The notes: generated by a model from the letters alone, not told the origin. A DNA stretch of 64,000 bases from Clarkia xantiana subsp. parviflora (GCA_036873135.1 JAPTYO010000002.1:38245452-38309451); one strand, 5' to 3'; shown: positions 33,601 to 44,233, counted from the first letter of the stretch. Made by a program: numbers and translations.

Positions 33601-35797
33601 GTAGGTACACGACTAGGACCCCAAATATCAGAATGTATAACAGAAAAAAGGAGAATTGACCCTGGTTTCACCATGACTTCCGAAGCTAGATCGAATATGT
33701 TTCCCGAGTTGACATGATTCACATTGTAGTGTTTTGAGCTTATCCAGTTTGGGAACCATTTGCTGAAGTTTGGACAAACTGGGATGACCAAGACGATCGT
33801 GAAGAAGGTTTGGAGACTCTGCAGCACAAATAATTGAGGATGACTTAAGGTAGTAAAGTCCTCCTGATTCATATCCCACCGCAATTGTTCTTCCGGTACT
33901 AAGTTCACGTATAACAAGTGAGTCTTTACTGAAGGTTATTGAACAATTGAATGAACGTACCAGTTTGCTGACAGAGATGAGGTTGAAAGGGCAACCAGGG
34001 ATGTATAAAACAGACTCCAAGGATAGAGAAGACATTGGTGAGACTTTACCAATTCCCTTGGGAGCAACTCTAGAGCCATTTGCAAGAGTAATTTGATGAC
34101 TAGAGTTTAATGGAGATATAGAGTCAAAAGAGGAAAGGTTACCCGTTATGTGGTCTGAAGCACCTGAATCAATAATCCATAGATTTTGAGTATTACCAGA
34201 CTGAGAGATGCAAGCGGTAGAACTAGTAGTTGCGGATGCTTGAACTTGTGCTCCCTGCATTTAATTTGTCTAAAGATCACAAGCCAGGACTTGATGTTGA
34301 GAGAGAGGGAATTCTGAATGCTGGTGGGTTCATTCAAGTTGGCCGAGTCAATGGAAGTTTAAACCGCTGAGCTCTCTGAAGATGAATTCCTTGCTGTAGC
34401 TTGTGATGGGATATGGGCAGCAGCGGCGCGTGAGGCGGAATCCGGCGAAACGTACTGGAATAGGCTATAGATCTGTTCTATAGGCTCGTACCTCCTTGTC
34501 CTTGAGTTCTCAAGAGATAGGAATCTAAGTCTGGTTGATGAACAGCGCCGGGCGGTCAGAGCGTGATTAACAACTCCGGCAGTGGATTAACAGAAGCGAT
34601 GACCGGCTGCTTCTGAGATGATTATTGATGCCAATTTCGAAATACAAACCCTAAATCTGAATGGGTCTGTCTGAAACTTGGAGAAAAATTTGGTGTGACG
34701 GCAATAAGCAAAACTGAGAAACTAGGGTTTGAGTGGCCTAGAATCTCGCTCTGATACCAACTTACAATTTAGAGAGCTGTTATTCCTCGACACATCTAGG
34801 GTTGAGCAGAGACTTATATATATAGTGTAGATCCTTATCCTTAATGATAGCAATAATATCTCTATCTCTAACACCTTCCTCACCATGCAGCAAAATAATG
34901 AAGCAAATTGCACCTCTAGGATATCTACAATTTACAGGCTAGTTTTATGACTACGACTTAGTGAACGATAATTCGAAGGACCCTGTGTAAAGGGAGCTTA
35001 GCTCATCCTAACAAAGGATGGTACCGCTATTAGTTCAGTTACACAGGTTGATGTGCAAGTTGCTTTGTAAATTGTAAGTTCTAGCTAACATACTTGAGAC
35101 TCGACTAGGCGCTTCAAAACTACCTAAATTCATATGTAATAAACAATTCAGACTTATTTGGGATCAAGTAAGTAAAATGAGAGTGAATTATCCATAGATC
35201 CCACCTACTCTGTGCCCTTCCATCTTAAATGCAGTAGCCAAAAGTCAGGGTCATAAAAAATTCCGAAACAGCGAAAATAGCTCATGAGTTTTGATCTTTC
35301 CAGCTGCTATATGAAGCAGAATTTGGTAAATGGATTGCACCCTATCAGTGAACATATATTTCCAGTTAAGATATACATAGATACCAAAAATTGCAACCAG
35401 ATACCTGTTAAGACTATAGGGTAGCTTCGAGGGAATGTTGATGCATCACTGGAATTGTACCCAGAAGCGTAAAATGCCACTCCGGCGGGCAAAACGCACT
35501 GGAAAACGCAATTTCAGATGTCATGAGAAAGTTGAAGCAAAACACTTGCCTAGATAATAACGATAGGTTCGGGCAATAATCATAATTCAAAGAAGTGAGA
35601 AGCTGAGGAATTTGATGAGCTACCGTAGGGAGCTGAGGGGGTGGAGGAGTGTAAAGCTTGGGATCGGACTGCGGGTACTGATCGAGCAAAGACGGCAAGT
35701 ACATCATGTCTATTCCGTGGAACCCTTTATCCTCGTACACTGTCCGCATCTCGGGACCGATCCCACAGACCACGAAGTAATCAAAGATCCTCGGCAT
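20788..35797 (-). CDS. SCD1: SCD1 orthologue: DENN-domain and WD40-repeat protein, 31 coding exons, 1,206 aa
   Basis: Exons (minus strand): 35797-35624, 35498-35405, 30648-30447, 30274-30133, 30037-29937, 29037-28974, 28752-28639, 28111-27891, 27689-27635, 27552-27469, 27293-27098, 26732-26609, 26481-26430, 26355-26311, 25681-25606, 25500-25427, 25347-25297, 25153-24996, 24910-24863, 23728-23671, 23597-23514, 23206-22948, 22860-22664, 22364-22300, 22194-22071, 21957-21776, 21698-21627, 21528-21368, 21293-21252, 21164-20959, 20883-20788. All introns start GT and end AG; the frame is open throughout and totals 3,621 bp. The start [17 protein letters not shown] and the end RLWDATINI match the Arabidopsis SCD1 pattern as I recall it (about 1,187 residues there). 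In Arabidopsis SCD1 works with SCD2 in clathrin-linked trafficking and post-Golgi secretion, is tied to RabE GTPases, and is needed for cytokinesis, including stomatal guard-cell divisions. No frameshift or stop was seen, so the gene looks functional despite transposons in three introns. Confidence 0.95.
23991..24747. mobile_element. hAT-type element in SCD1 intron 19 (outer member of a nested pair)
   Basis: Left end CAGGGATGAAGCCAGG; right end reverse-complements to CAGGGACGAATTTATG. A perfect 8-bp duplication GATGCAAA flanks it at 23983-23990 and 24748-24755. It lies wholly inside intron 19 (24862-23729), not touching splice sites. It includes a poly(A) run near 24632-24667 and an internal Mutator-like MITE. 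Confidence 0.85.
24087..24612. mobile_element. Mutator-like MITE nested in the intron 19 hAT element
   Basis: Inverted ends begin GGTTAATAACTAAAAAACTG (left) with a matching reverse complement at the right; similarity extends about 70 bp. A perfect 9-bp duplication TAGTTTTAA is at 24078-24086 and 24613-24621. No coding capacity. It inserted after the hAT element. Confidence 0.85.
29529..29790 (-). mobile_element. Copia-type LTR remnant with primer site in SCD1 intron 5
   Basis: On the minus strand the segment starts TGTTGGAAACATTAG at 29790 and ends CTATAACA at 29529. After two bases comes TGGTATCATAGC, close to the plant copia initiator-Met primer site TGGTATCAGAGC. About 50-100 bp of leader-like sequence follows (about 29527-29430) with no coding region. 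It is therefore a 5' LTR plus a short leader stub. No second LTR or target duplication was found. Confidence 0.55.
30809..30813 (-). repeat. Target-site duplication CCTTC of the intron 2 copia element
   Basis: CCTTC at 30809-30813 matches CCTTC at 34874-34878. The copies flank the two identical LTRs and fix the insertion ends. Confidence 0.9.
30814..30927 (-). repeat. 3' LTR of the intron 2 copia element
   Basis: A 114-bp LTR that starts TGTTAGAGATAGAG on the minus strand and contains a TATATATATA-like box. It is unusually short for a copia LTR. Confidence 0.9.
30935..34260 (-). pseudogene. pol: Copia polyprotein with two frame breaks
   Basis: Three overlapping open segments. 34260-33628 carries protease ([11 protein letters not shown]) and the start of the zinc region ([25 protein letters not shown]). 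33917-32637 carries the integrase core ([33 protein letters not shown]). 32770-30935 carries RT ([26 protein letters not shown]) and RNase H ([20 protein letters not shown]). The first break is near a run of six A at 33644-33649. The second is a perfect 40-bp tandem duplication at 32681-32760, which shifts the frame by one. Catalytic motifs are otherwise preserved. gag is absent, so the copy cannot move on its own. Confidence 0.9.
32681..32760. repeat. Perfect 40-bp tandem duplication inside copia pol
   Basis: AGTAGACTGTCTCTGTCGAC followed by GTTGATATTGAAGAAGAGGC occurs twice, head to tail, at 32681-32720 and 32721-32760. Forty is not a multiple of three, so it causes the frame break between integrase and RT segments. 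Confidence 0.95.
34760..34873 (-). repeat. 5' LTR of the intron 2 copia element
   Basis: Identical in sequence to 30814-30927. The primer site follows without a gap at 34759. Confidence 0.9.
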
Positions 35798-36069
35798 TCT
35801 GCTGATTCTTCTTCAATCCGTTCCTCTATTTCATCATCTGCTTCAGATAGTCCTCTAGTGGTTGAATTCGTTCGGAACCGAGCATGGATCTGGGTTCAGC
35901 TCCTCAGTTCATCCGATTTTTGTAGGAACTTGCAGCAGCAATGGGTGCGGGTCTGGAATTCAGGCACGAGATCCCTCCTCTGATATCTGCTGCTTGGCCG
36001 CTGTCACAGACTGGTCGTGCTTCGACCGTACGAACGATTGGGAGAAATAACGATTACGGTAATTGGTTT
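35798..36069 (-). promoter_or_regulatory. SCD1: SCD1 5' UTR and proximal promoter region
   Basis: About 270 bp of moderately GC-rich, non-coding DNA between the SCD1 start codon and the first transposon-like inverted end at 36070. No clear TATA box is visible, which is common for housekeeping-type plant genes. ORFs here run through SCD1 exon 1 on the wrong strand. Confidence 0.4.
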
Positions 36070-36683
36070 GGGGATGTTTGGATGTACAGTGATATTCTCA
36101 CATTACATTTACATTATATTATTTGATTTGTCAATCAATGTACAATGTAATATAATGTCCATTATAATCTTAGATCACTTGCAAACTTCATTAAACATTA
36201 ATGTAAGATTACACATTACGAATGTTATTATTTTATTATTATTTATTAAATAGATAAAATATTTTATATTATCTTTCATAATTTATTATTATAATAAATA
36301 ATAATTTATACGATGTTTGTATAAAATGAGTAAATTTTTCGTTGCATTTTTTTATGAATATTATCTTATAAAACTATATATAATGTTTTAATTAATCAAA
36401 TCTTAGTTGTTGTGCGTATTGAGTTTAAATATTTAGTCTTTAGAATTCATAAATGACTATAGAATTAACCACACACATAATATTTAAGAAGTTAGTTGTT
36501 GTTAAAATATATATTCTTTTAAATCTTATCATATTAAGATATAATATAATCGCATATAGATTAATATAATAATAATAATAAAGTCACGTTACATTGCACA
36601 TTACAACACATACCAAACAATGTAATCTAACATTACATTTAACATTACAACACAATCAAACAATGCAATCTAACATTATATTA

Positions 36684-36875
36684 GAGCATCCACAATGATA
36701 TTACATATTTTGCTTTCCTAAAAAGTGTCACATAAGCTTTTTATGTCTGGTTCAAGGAATACATGAACTTATGTAATGCTTACATAATAATAGGTTTACA
36801 ATAGCTTTACTTAAACATATTTATTATTAAATTTTAACAACCAATTTAAAAAGTAGTTATAATTAAAGTTTCAAT

Positions 36876-36952
<77 letters not shown>

Positions 36953-37549
36953 TTATATATTCTTATTCTTAATATATAAGCATTCCTTCATTATATATAT
37001 ATCAACAAATTCCTAATATTCGATCGTGGTATGAGAACCGTTGGGAATCGATGGCTCGCTATTGTGTTAGGAAATTGATGTAGTTGCTCCACAAGAGATG
37101 GAGATCAATTGTGGTGGTGAATTGATGTCGTGGCTCACTGCTGTGGTGTGGAATCGTTGTTGTGGCTCGCTGAATCGCTCGCTGGCTGGCAGCGGTGAGG
37201 TGAAGTAAAGAACGGCTGAGGTGCTGTGGTTTGGAAAAGAAAAACGAGGGATAGTTGTTGTAGAGAAAACGAGGGATAACTGATGTGGAAAAAACAAGGG
37301 AGACTGCTTTTGGAAACAAAACGAGGCTGCTGGTTTGGGGAAAAAAAGCAATTAATTTGATGTAAACATAAATCATTCAGTATATTTAATGAATGTTTTA
37401 TGTAAAAACATAAAATTACGTGTGAGTCCAATTTTTAAGAATTGCTATGTAAAACCACTGCAGCATGTTTTTTTTCACTTTACATAAAAAAAAAATATAT
37501 GTAGGACCCACATTTAAGTAATCCTTACGTAATACCACTGTGGATGCTC
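36684..37549. mobile_element. Tourist-like (PIF/Harbinger) MITE, 866 bp
   Basis: Ends GAGCATCCACAATG (left) and, reverse-complemented, GAGCATCCACAGTG (right) are flanked by TTA on each side (36681-36683 and 37550-37552). A TTA duplication and GAGCATC ends are typical of Tourist-like elements. It carries a (TA)n microsatellite at about 36882-36948. Minus-strand ORFs in 37059-37431 are serine- and proline-rich and have no recognisable domain. Confidence 0.65.
36882..36948. repeat. (TA)n microsatellite, about 67 bp
   Basis: Uninterrupted alternating T and A inside the Tourist-like element; likely variable in length between individuals. Confidence 0.95.
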
Positions 37550-37689
37550 TTACGTAGCTCACATTACGTATAATCTCACATTTCAAGTAATCTCACATTA
37601 TGTCCATCCAAACGCCCCATTTATTTAGACCGATTCAAAACTAAATCTAACGGCAAATAGGAATAAAGAATAGGTAATATTAATATGAT

Positions 37690-38590
37690 GTTGTTTGGTT
37701 GACATGAAGAACTGAGAATGAAGATTCTAAGTCAGTCTAATGTTTGGTTCATAGAATTTTATAGGTGAATGAATGGAATAAGCCGAAACTGACAGATCTA
37801 CCCTTTTTCTATATATATTAATCAAATTAACAATATTAAACATGAAATAGTCAAATAATAAATTGAAAAATTGAGATATCGTAGTGAGCGAACGAGCGGC
37901 GGTGGAGGCCGGTAGACAAGTAGCGGTCGGCTCGTTGGCGGTGGTCGGAGGCGTACGGCGGCGGCGCCGGTTGGCGAGCAGCGGTCGGCAGGTTGGCGGG
38001 CAGAAGTGTGAGGCGGTGGTCGGCAATGCGTGCGACGGTGGCGGGCGAGCGAAGATAGACGAGAGGCGGCGGTCGACGGTTGGCGGTGATTGGTGGGCGG
38101 TGACGGGAGGACTGCAGCAGCTGCCGGAAGATGACCACATGCGGTGGCAGACAAAAACATATATATATTTTTTAAAAGTTGGTGGACAGCGGCGGAAAGC
38201 GTTGGCGGGCGACCATAAGCGGTGACGGGCAAAAACATTTTTTTTAAAATGATTATTTTAAAAAAGTAGAAATATTGTAAAGTAAAATAACATATTAATT
38301 TATTATTCTTAATTAAACTAAAATATAATTACTTTTAATTAAATTTATTATATAATATATATATATATATATTATATAATACAAATTAGATCAATGTTAA
38401 AATTGTATTTTTTTTTTCAATTCCATCAAACTTGGAAAGTTGATCCTAGGGGTTAGGCCAGGATTAGGCATTCCATCAAAATTAAGAATGATGAATCGTT
38501 ATTCTCACACAATAAAAGAACCAAACACCACAATAATAATTACTATTCCATATTCCTATTCCAATTCTACGAACCAAACATGTTGTAAAT
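37690..38590. mobile_element. Possible TIR element with a GC-rich core
   Basis: TGTTTGGTTCATAGAATT at 37741 is matched, inverted, by AATTCTACGAACCAAACA ending at 38580. A further pair of GTTTGGTT phrases lies just outside or inside. The core, 37870-38235, is rich in CGGCGG and GGCGGT, unlike the AT-rich flanks, and opens several overlapping frames without a recognisable product. Target duplications are unclear, so this is tentative. Confidence 0.35.
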
Positions 38591-38612
38591 GTTTTTTTTT
38601 TTAATCTTTAAC

Positions 38613-40685
38613 TATTATGGTATAATATATATGGATTATTATGAATAAGTATAATAATTAAGGGTTGATGGGTTAGTTAGATAGTTGGGGAGACTATCTT
38701 ATGATAAATGTAGTGTTGGACTTTATATATTGGCATCTGGGGTTGGGAAAAGTATGACTGAAATATGAATTAATATGTTGCCGTGCGGCACTCTCTGTTG
38801 TTCTTCTATTCTTCAATCTATCCATATTGTACTACAAATCTGATCTATATTCTTTAATCTACGATTCTCCGTCCCTTTTCTAACCACGTTCTTAATCAGT
38901 TCGTATCAGATTTGTTCTCCTCGGCTGTGGTAATTTTGGTTCGATTCCGACCATTTTCGACTCCGACCACCACCTATCTTGCCGTCTCCGACCACCTCTG
39001 TTGCTCCCCTTGCCAACCACCGCTTAGCTGTCCACTAAAATCGAATCCGATTCGATTTCCACCATCAGCCACCAACTCCGACCACGACCGCCGCCACCAC
39101 GCCGACCACGATCGCCTCCGCCACCACGCTGGCACTCCTCTGTTCCTCTCTTCCCGACATGCGATGTCTGCTTAATTAATATTTTCGTTGTTGTTGGTTC
39201 TGCAATTCATCTGCAATTCAATATTAAAGTCTATGCCCAAGCGACATTAATTTGAGGTATTTCAAAAATCCGTTATTGAAAATGTAGTGCTAGACGTCTG
39301 ATTCTTCTACGTGTTGTCTGCTACCTCTATCGTTGTTGTTGTTGTGTTCTAATTTCTCTGGGACCGAAGTTGTTACTGCTGCTGCAATTAGGCTTTTAGT
39401 ACATGTCACTTGCTCGGTTTGGTTCTGCTGCGATTCTTTTAATTTTTGTTGCTGTTAATTGTTCCTCATGCTGCTGCTGTTAATTGTTCTGTTGCTGCTG
39501 CTACTGCTGTTGCATCTTTGCTTTCCTACTGCTGTTGCAATTTCTGGATTTTAACGCCCACAAGGCATTAAAATGCCTAAAAGAAATATTTGATTCAATT
39601 GTTTTGCTTGTTGCAATTCAGCTACTATATTAGTGATTCCAACCTACAATGGACAACACTGAATTTCTTTACATCGTGGATTTGATTCGAAGTGACCTTA
39701 TAAAGATACAAGGATTTATAGATGATTTCATGGTTTCTTAAAAAAGAATTACAAACCAGAGAATAAATTTTGTCAGCATGAAGAACTATTTCCTTACTTC
39801 CATGAACACGATGAGCAATCAGTTTCTATATTTGATAGTATTGTAGAAGATAAGTTGTGTGATGTTGAAGATCTAATGTCCATCTTACTTGAAGTTGAAC
39901 ATGTTGAAGAATACCAACATGATCTTGAAGCAGGTTTCGATATTATTAGCTTGATTGATGGTCTGCAGGAAGTCACTGTTATAGAGATGCTATTCAGGAT
40001 CAATATTATGATATTGCGGCATCCAAGTCAGTTTTGTACTCCTCTTCGGAGTTTCAACTACCGGGCACAACTGTTGAGTATTGTGATCATTTTTGGATAC
40101 CTATTCTTACATCGTCGGTTGAAGCTCAGTTGCGTTTCTTGCTTATAAAGATGGCTTTCACAAACAGTTCTTACATGATTCTTCACTTGGTGAACAACTC
40201 GAATTTACAGCGTCTAATTGATTGTGGCTAATTCCTTTTTGGATGGACACTCATGCGAGACTATGATGGATTCAACGGTCCCGGAATTTCTGAAGCCGCA
40301 TTCACCTCCTCGTGGTCACTTGTTCGAAACTACGATGGGTTTAACGGTCCCAGACACACCTTGAGGACAAGGTATTTTAAGGGGAGGTCTATGTTATGGT
40401 ATAATATATATGGTTATTATGAATAAGTATAATAATAAGGGTTGATGGGTTAGTTAGATAGTTAGGGGACTATCTTATAGTAAATGTAGTGTTGAACTTT
40501 ATATACTGGCATATGTAGGGTTGGAATAGTATGACTAAAATAAGAATTGATATGTTGTCGTGAGACACTCTCTATTGTTCTTCCATTCTTCAATCTATCC
40601 ATATTCTACTACAAATCTGAACTATATTCTTTAATGTACGATTCTCAGTCCCTTATCTACCCATATTCTTAATCGGTTTGTATCA
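38613..40685 (+). mobile_element. Non-autonomous LTR retrotransposon, 2.07 kb
   Basis: Two similar LTRs (38613-38908 and 40392-40685) are flanked by a perfect 5-bp duplication TTAAC (38608-38612 and 40686-40690). A purine tract AAGGGGAGGTCTA precedes the right LTR, so the element is plus-oriented. The left LTR starts TATTATGG where the right has TGTTATGG. The 1.48-kb interior has no protease, RT or integrase. It contains a pyrimidine-rich leader with CCACCAC-type repeats, CTG-rich runs near 39320-39540, and a 3' segment ending in an LEDKVF-like phrase, typical of the pol end in gypsy elements. Confidence 0.85.
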
Positions 40686-40869
40686 TTAACATAACACATA
40701 TTATAAGCACACAATCACAAAAAAAAACATTTTCTTACGACCTCCTCAAGAACAGAGGAAGGTCGAGAGAAAACCAACATCTAGTTATATCAGCCAAGGC
40801 CGCCAAAGTAACCACATTGTGCACTAAGCGAATACGTGCTCTAGGATCCGTTTTAATTGAAACAACTAC

Positions 40870-41447
40870 AATATTCAAAATAAATTTAATGTCTTGGATG
40901 ACCCCGAATGGATGACCCCATTCGGATCCCTTGCTCGATCATCTCTCCAGATTTTACTAAGTTAGCGAAATTTGCAAAATCATGTCCCAATAAATGAGAG
41001 TAGTATGCTCCCTTTAAAGTTCCAATAAACACGGATACTGCTTTTGTGTCTTCCAGAGGTGGTCAGACTCCGGCGGCCTTTTCCCTCCACGTCTGCATAT
41101 AGCTCCTGAAGGATTGTCCGGCAGTCATCTCAGTGCCCTAGAGATCCATGCGGGTTGGAGTAGTGTCCAGATTGAACTTATATTGACAGATGAAAGCGTT
41201 AGATATTTCCTCTCATGTTGAAATATCGACAAGCCTTCAAGCTGACGAACCAAACCAAAACTGATCCTTTCAAGCTTTCCTGGAACGTCTGGATCAAGAA
41301 CTTCTCATACTGTTGATAAGGGGCCATCTTTGCAAGGTAAATCCGCAGGTGGAAAATGGGATTGTCGATGCCATCATACTTCTCGAAGTCAAGGACTTTG
41401 AACGTCTCTGGACTCGACATGTCAGAGAAAAGGCATAGGTCAGAGTA
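40870..41447 (-). pseudogene. gag: Tat/Ogre-lineage gag fragment
   Basis: The minus strand encodes KVLDFEKYDGIDNPIFHLRI and then YLAKMAPYQQYEKFLIQTFQ before a stop at 41199. This is the capsid-region pattern of Tat gag (FDG...HLR.Y...MAPY...LI..FQESL). Further gag-like sequence continues leftwards in broken frames. It is cut on the right by a copia LTR starting at 41453. Confidence 0.65.
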
Positions 41448-41452
41448 ACCAA

Positions 41453-43128
41453 TGTTAGATTACGGGGAGTAATCACTACGGAAACACAAACATAGTATGT
41501 GCTAGTAATATCAATTACGCAGCGGGAAGTTTACACATACCTCAAAAGTAACCGTAGTCCAAGATCCTTGATCGAGGGAGTTCGCGATCCTCCGGACGGG
41601 ACCCGTAGAGATTCTTGTTAGAGAAGCCCTACGTGGTGCAGCTCCACAGCAAAGCCTCTGATCGATTCTTGGCACGGGGACAGATCTTTGGAGAGTTTGC
41701 TCGAAGGCAATTTGGCACACCCTTGGTGAATTGTATGGTTCGACCGAGCCCTAGGTGTGGGAGGAGGGTTTTTCTCTCTAAAACTCTCTTGTGAGGGAAT
41801 TATGATTAACCCTAAAATTTCTCTAACGGCTCTTATTTATAGGAGGAGTAAAGTGGACAAAAGTCCACTTTACCCCTCCTAAATATTTCGGCCGGCCTAT
41901 GTAATTGCAAAGGCCCAATTTTGGGCCTCCCATGTCAATTGGGATTTGGGTCTAGCCCAATTACCCTAATGTGACATTTACCCAAGTTCATTAGGTAAAC
42001 TATACATATTATGGGCTACCAATTACGGCGCCCATCACCATATGCTTACAGCTCTCACTCGTCGGAATGGGAGGGTGCCTGTTAATGTATTATTTTCCAA
42101 ATACGCATCAACATTTCTCCCCTTTGATCTGCTCCATGCTTCCGAATAGTTCATACGAGGTTTTCCGTGCGACCGGCGGATACTACGGGCATTGTGCTAC
42201 TCATCTGTTAGAAGTATTGTAACGCCCACGGAATGATGATTCCCTTTTCTTTAATCAACCTGTTATAAACACCATTTATATATTGTACCGCGATGTATCC
42301 TTGGTCAACTAATAATTCTCAATTTGCCTAGTTTCCACTTAGGAACACTTCTCCAAGGCATCCGTACAAGTATTCACAACCTTCAACTAATATCCGGCTG
42401 GTGGCCACCTAGTGAATACAAGAGTCGGTGAATTACAGGTGAACTTGACCATCCCCATAGCTCATACCCTTAGTGCACTACGCTCGTACGCCGGGAAGCG
42501 AGCATTGAGCCTGACCTTAGATATGAGTTCTGAGTCCATGAGGATACTTCAGGCGCCTCTTCATAAGGCTCCCGGGATCAATCACACCACCAGGTGAAGA
42601 AGTTTGCGCCCGCCAGAATCACGAGGATTCCTTCCTAGCACAACCGAGCTGTGACCCCGTGGTCGAACGTGGCACGCGTAGTATGAAGCACGCGTTGATA
42701 GCATACCTGAACCTTTTGTGTTGACAGGAAATGGATATGTCAATCATGCTATCATAGATTCTCATCTGGCCCAGAATGTGGTTAAATGACGAACGAAGTT
42801 CATCAGAGCGATATGCGAAACGAAGATCATATCGAGTTACTTTGAAACTAGATAATCGTCTCGCTTAATCAGGTTTATCCCCCTGACTCTTAGCCAATCT
42901 TTTTTGGTGGAGGCCTCCCTCCATCACAAGACGACCGTACATGTGTGACTAGGTAAGGCACACATTCGACATAGTTTGGCAGACGATTGCGTCCTCATAC
43001 GACTTAGTTTATAGACCATAAATTTGATGTAATCAAAACATTATGATGTCGATTGATCTTAAACTCGGTTGCAATTCTTTTGCTTACAAAATGTAACTTT
43101 CTAATATCAAAATGCTATCACAGATACA
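41453..43128 (-). mobile_element. Copia LTR, minus orientation (3' LTR of the split copia element)
   Basis: On the minus strand it starts TGTATCTGTGATAGCATT just after the pol end, and ends CCCGTAATCTAACA at 41453. A plus-oriented relative lies at 62260-63911, with matching start (TGTATCTGTGATAACATT) and end (TGTAATCCAACA). A TATA box (CTATAAATAAG, minus) is near 41835. The LTR is about 1.68 kb, long for copia. The 5' partner LTR was not found. Confidence 0.78.
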
Positions 43129-43136
43129 TGCCATTT

Positions 43137-43499
43137 CTAAACCCTACCCAATCCAAGCAGTTTTACATGCTTTTCGAATATCTCCCTGCATAGTGGTTTA
43201 GTTAATTGGTCCTCAATCATATTATCAGTGGACAAGTAGTCCATAGTGATTATATTGTCTTCTACCATAGATTTAGTATAAAAATATTTCACATCATATG
43301 CACCCTTTATCTGTTCGCGCTCCGCCAGGTTCTTGGGGCCGTCACGTTTTGACAGTGCGCACCCAAATACCACCGGCGTATCCACGGGTTTGGCATCCTG
43401 TAATTTGAACCTTTTCAACAGCTTGTTGTTATAGGCTTCTTGAGACAGACACAATTTCCGGGTAACCCGATCTCTATCAATTTTAATGCCTAATATATA
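43137..43499 (-). pseudogene. pol: Copia pol remnant, RT end and RNase H end (left piece)
   Basis: The minus strand reads YILGIKIDRDRVTRKLCLSQ and LLKRFKLQDAKPVDTPV, then jumps to the RNase H tail (NIITMDYLSTDNMIEDQLTK, EKHVKLLGLGRV). Most of RNase H is missing. The upstream half of the same RT lies at 53431-53737, so element B is inserted in this gene; the target duplication CGTGG is at 43500-43504 and 53426-53430. Confidence 0.85.
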
Positions 43500-43504
43500 C
43501 GTGG

Positions 43505-44233
43505 TGTTAGGTTCTAAGCCTTCGGTCAACGGGTCGTCTTCCTAAGGCTTACTCCTCACTGGTGAGTTGACGGATTCTGTGATTCTCGGGTTCAGTCACT
43601 CTGCTCCTTTCCTTCTTCTACACACGACCCTGCAAGAGGGGCAGTATCAAGCACGGAAGGGGGGGGTGGTGCTTGATGAACCCTCTCCGATGCCTAAGTC
43701 AGTACGTCCCTTTTAGAGAGATAAAGTCTAAAGTCTAGAGAGAAGCTAGAGCCAAAATTGCATAATTAGCCAAGATGATCAAATGAATGGTGGAAGGGTT
43801 GTATTTATAGGCAACGATGTCATTAAGGTGACTTAATGACATCGTTAACCTTTAAACACAATTAATTAGTCCTTGATCACATAATTATGGCGGAAATCAT
43901 CTAAGTGTAGGAGTCGCGAAATGGTGCCGGGGCCCTTGGGGGCGGAGAGAAAATCCGACCCCTAAGGGTAGGGGTTGGGTGTGGCCACCCAACCCCTCCC
44001 TAAGGGAGATAGGGTTGGCCAACCCGATCTCCCCTAGGGGAGGTCGGGTGTGGCCACCCGACCTCACCTAGGTGAGTTCGACGCGTGGCCCGGACGAGTA
44101 TTTTTGCCTCGTCCAGACCGTTGGTGTTTCGGCGGGGTGTTCGGGTCAAAGTTTCGATTTACAATCATTAACGGGGTGATAAAAATAAAACGATTCGGAA
44201 GTCAACGGGTTCAAATTGGGCGTATATCCATCA
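43505..44233 (-). repeat. Element B 3' LTR (left copy)
   Basis: It ends CCTAACA on the minus strand and starts TGATGGATATACG, as in element A. It carries an 8-G tract near 43659-43666, a TATA box (TATAAATA, minus) at 43802-43809, and the palindrome cluster at about 43965-44075. Confidence 0.9.

Larger units (their letters stand above)
30814..34873 (-). mobile_element. Ty1/copia retrotransposon, 4.06 kb, inserted in SCD1 intron 2
   Basis: The two 114-bp LTRs (30814-30927 and 34760-34873) are identical by eye and flanked by a perfect 5-bp duplication CCTTC. The primer site TGGTATCAGAGC (minus, 34759-34748) touches the 5' LTR, and a purine-rich tract (TTGAGGGGGAG, minus) precedes the 3' LTR. 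It lies in the same transcriptional orientation as SCD1, inside intron 2 (35404-30649). The domain order PR-IN-RT-RNase H marks it as copia. gag is largely missing: only about 500 bp separate the primer site from the protease. The pol is broken twice. Identical LTRs suggest recent insertion, though 114 bp gives coarse resolution. Confidence 0.95.
26609..35797 (-). other. SCD1: DENN module of SCD1 (exons 1-12)
   Basis: Residues about 1-520. The upstream DENN part lies in exons 1-4 ([39 protein letters not shown]). The central DENN part is in exons 5-8 ([40 protein letters not shown], then [12 protein letters not shown]). The downstream part is in exons 9-12 ([34 protein letters not shown]). 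DENN proteins commonly act as guanine-nucleotide exchange factors for Rab GTPases; for SCD1 the link is to RabE in plants. Residue limits are estimates from exon lengths. Confidence 0.85.
36070..37618. mobile_element. Probable TIR DNA transposon upstream of SCD1 (outer)
   Basis: The left end GGGGATGTTTGGATGTACA is matched, inverted, by a right end that reverse-complements to GGGGCGTTTGGATGGACA. Interior DNA near both ends is rich in CACATTAC and its complement. I could not find a convincing target duplication, so superfamily and exact limits are open. It contains the Tourist-like element at 36684-37549. Confidence 0.42.

Noticed and set aside
37727..38238. Overlapping Pro/Arg/Thr-rich ORFs on both strands
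   Set aside because: GC-rich CGGCGG-type block opens many frames; composition-driven.
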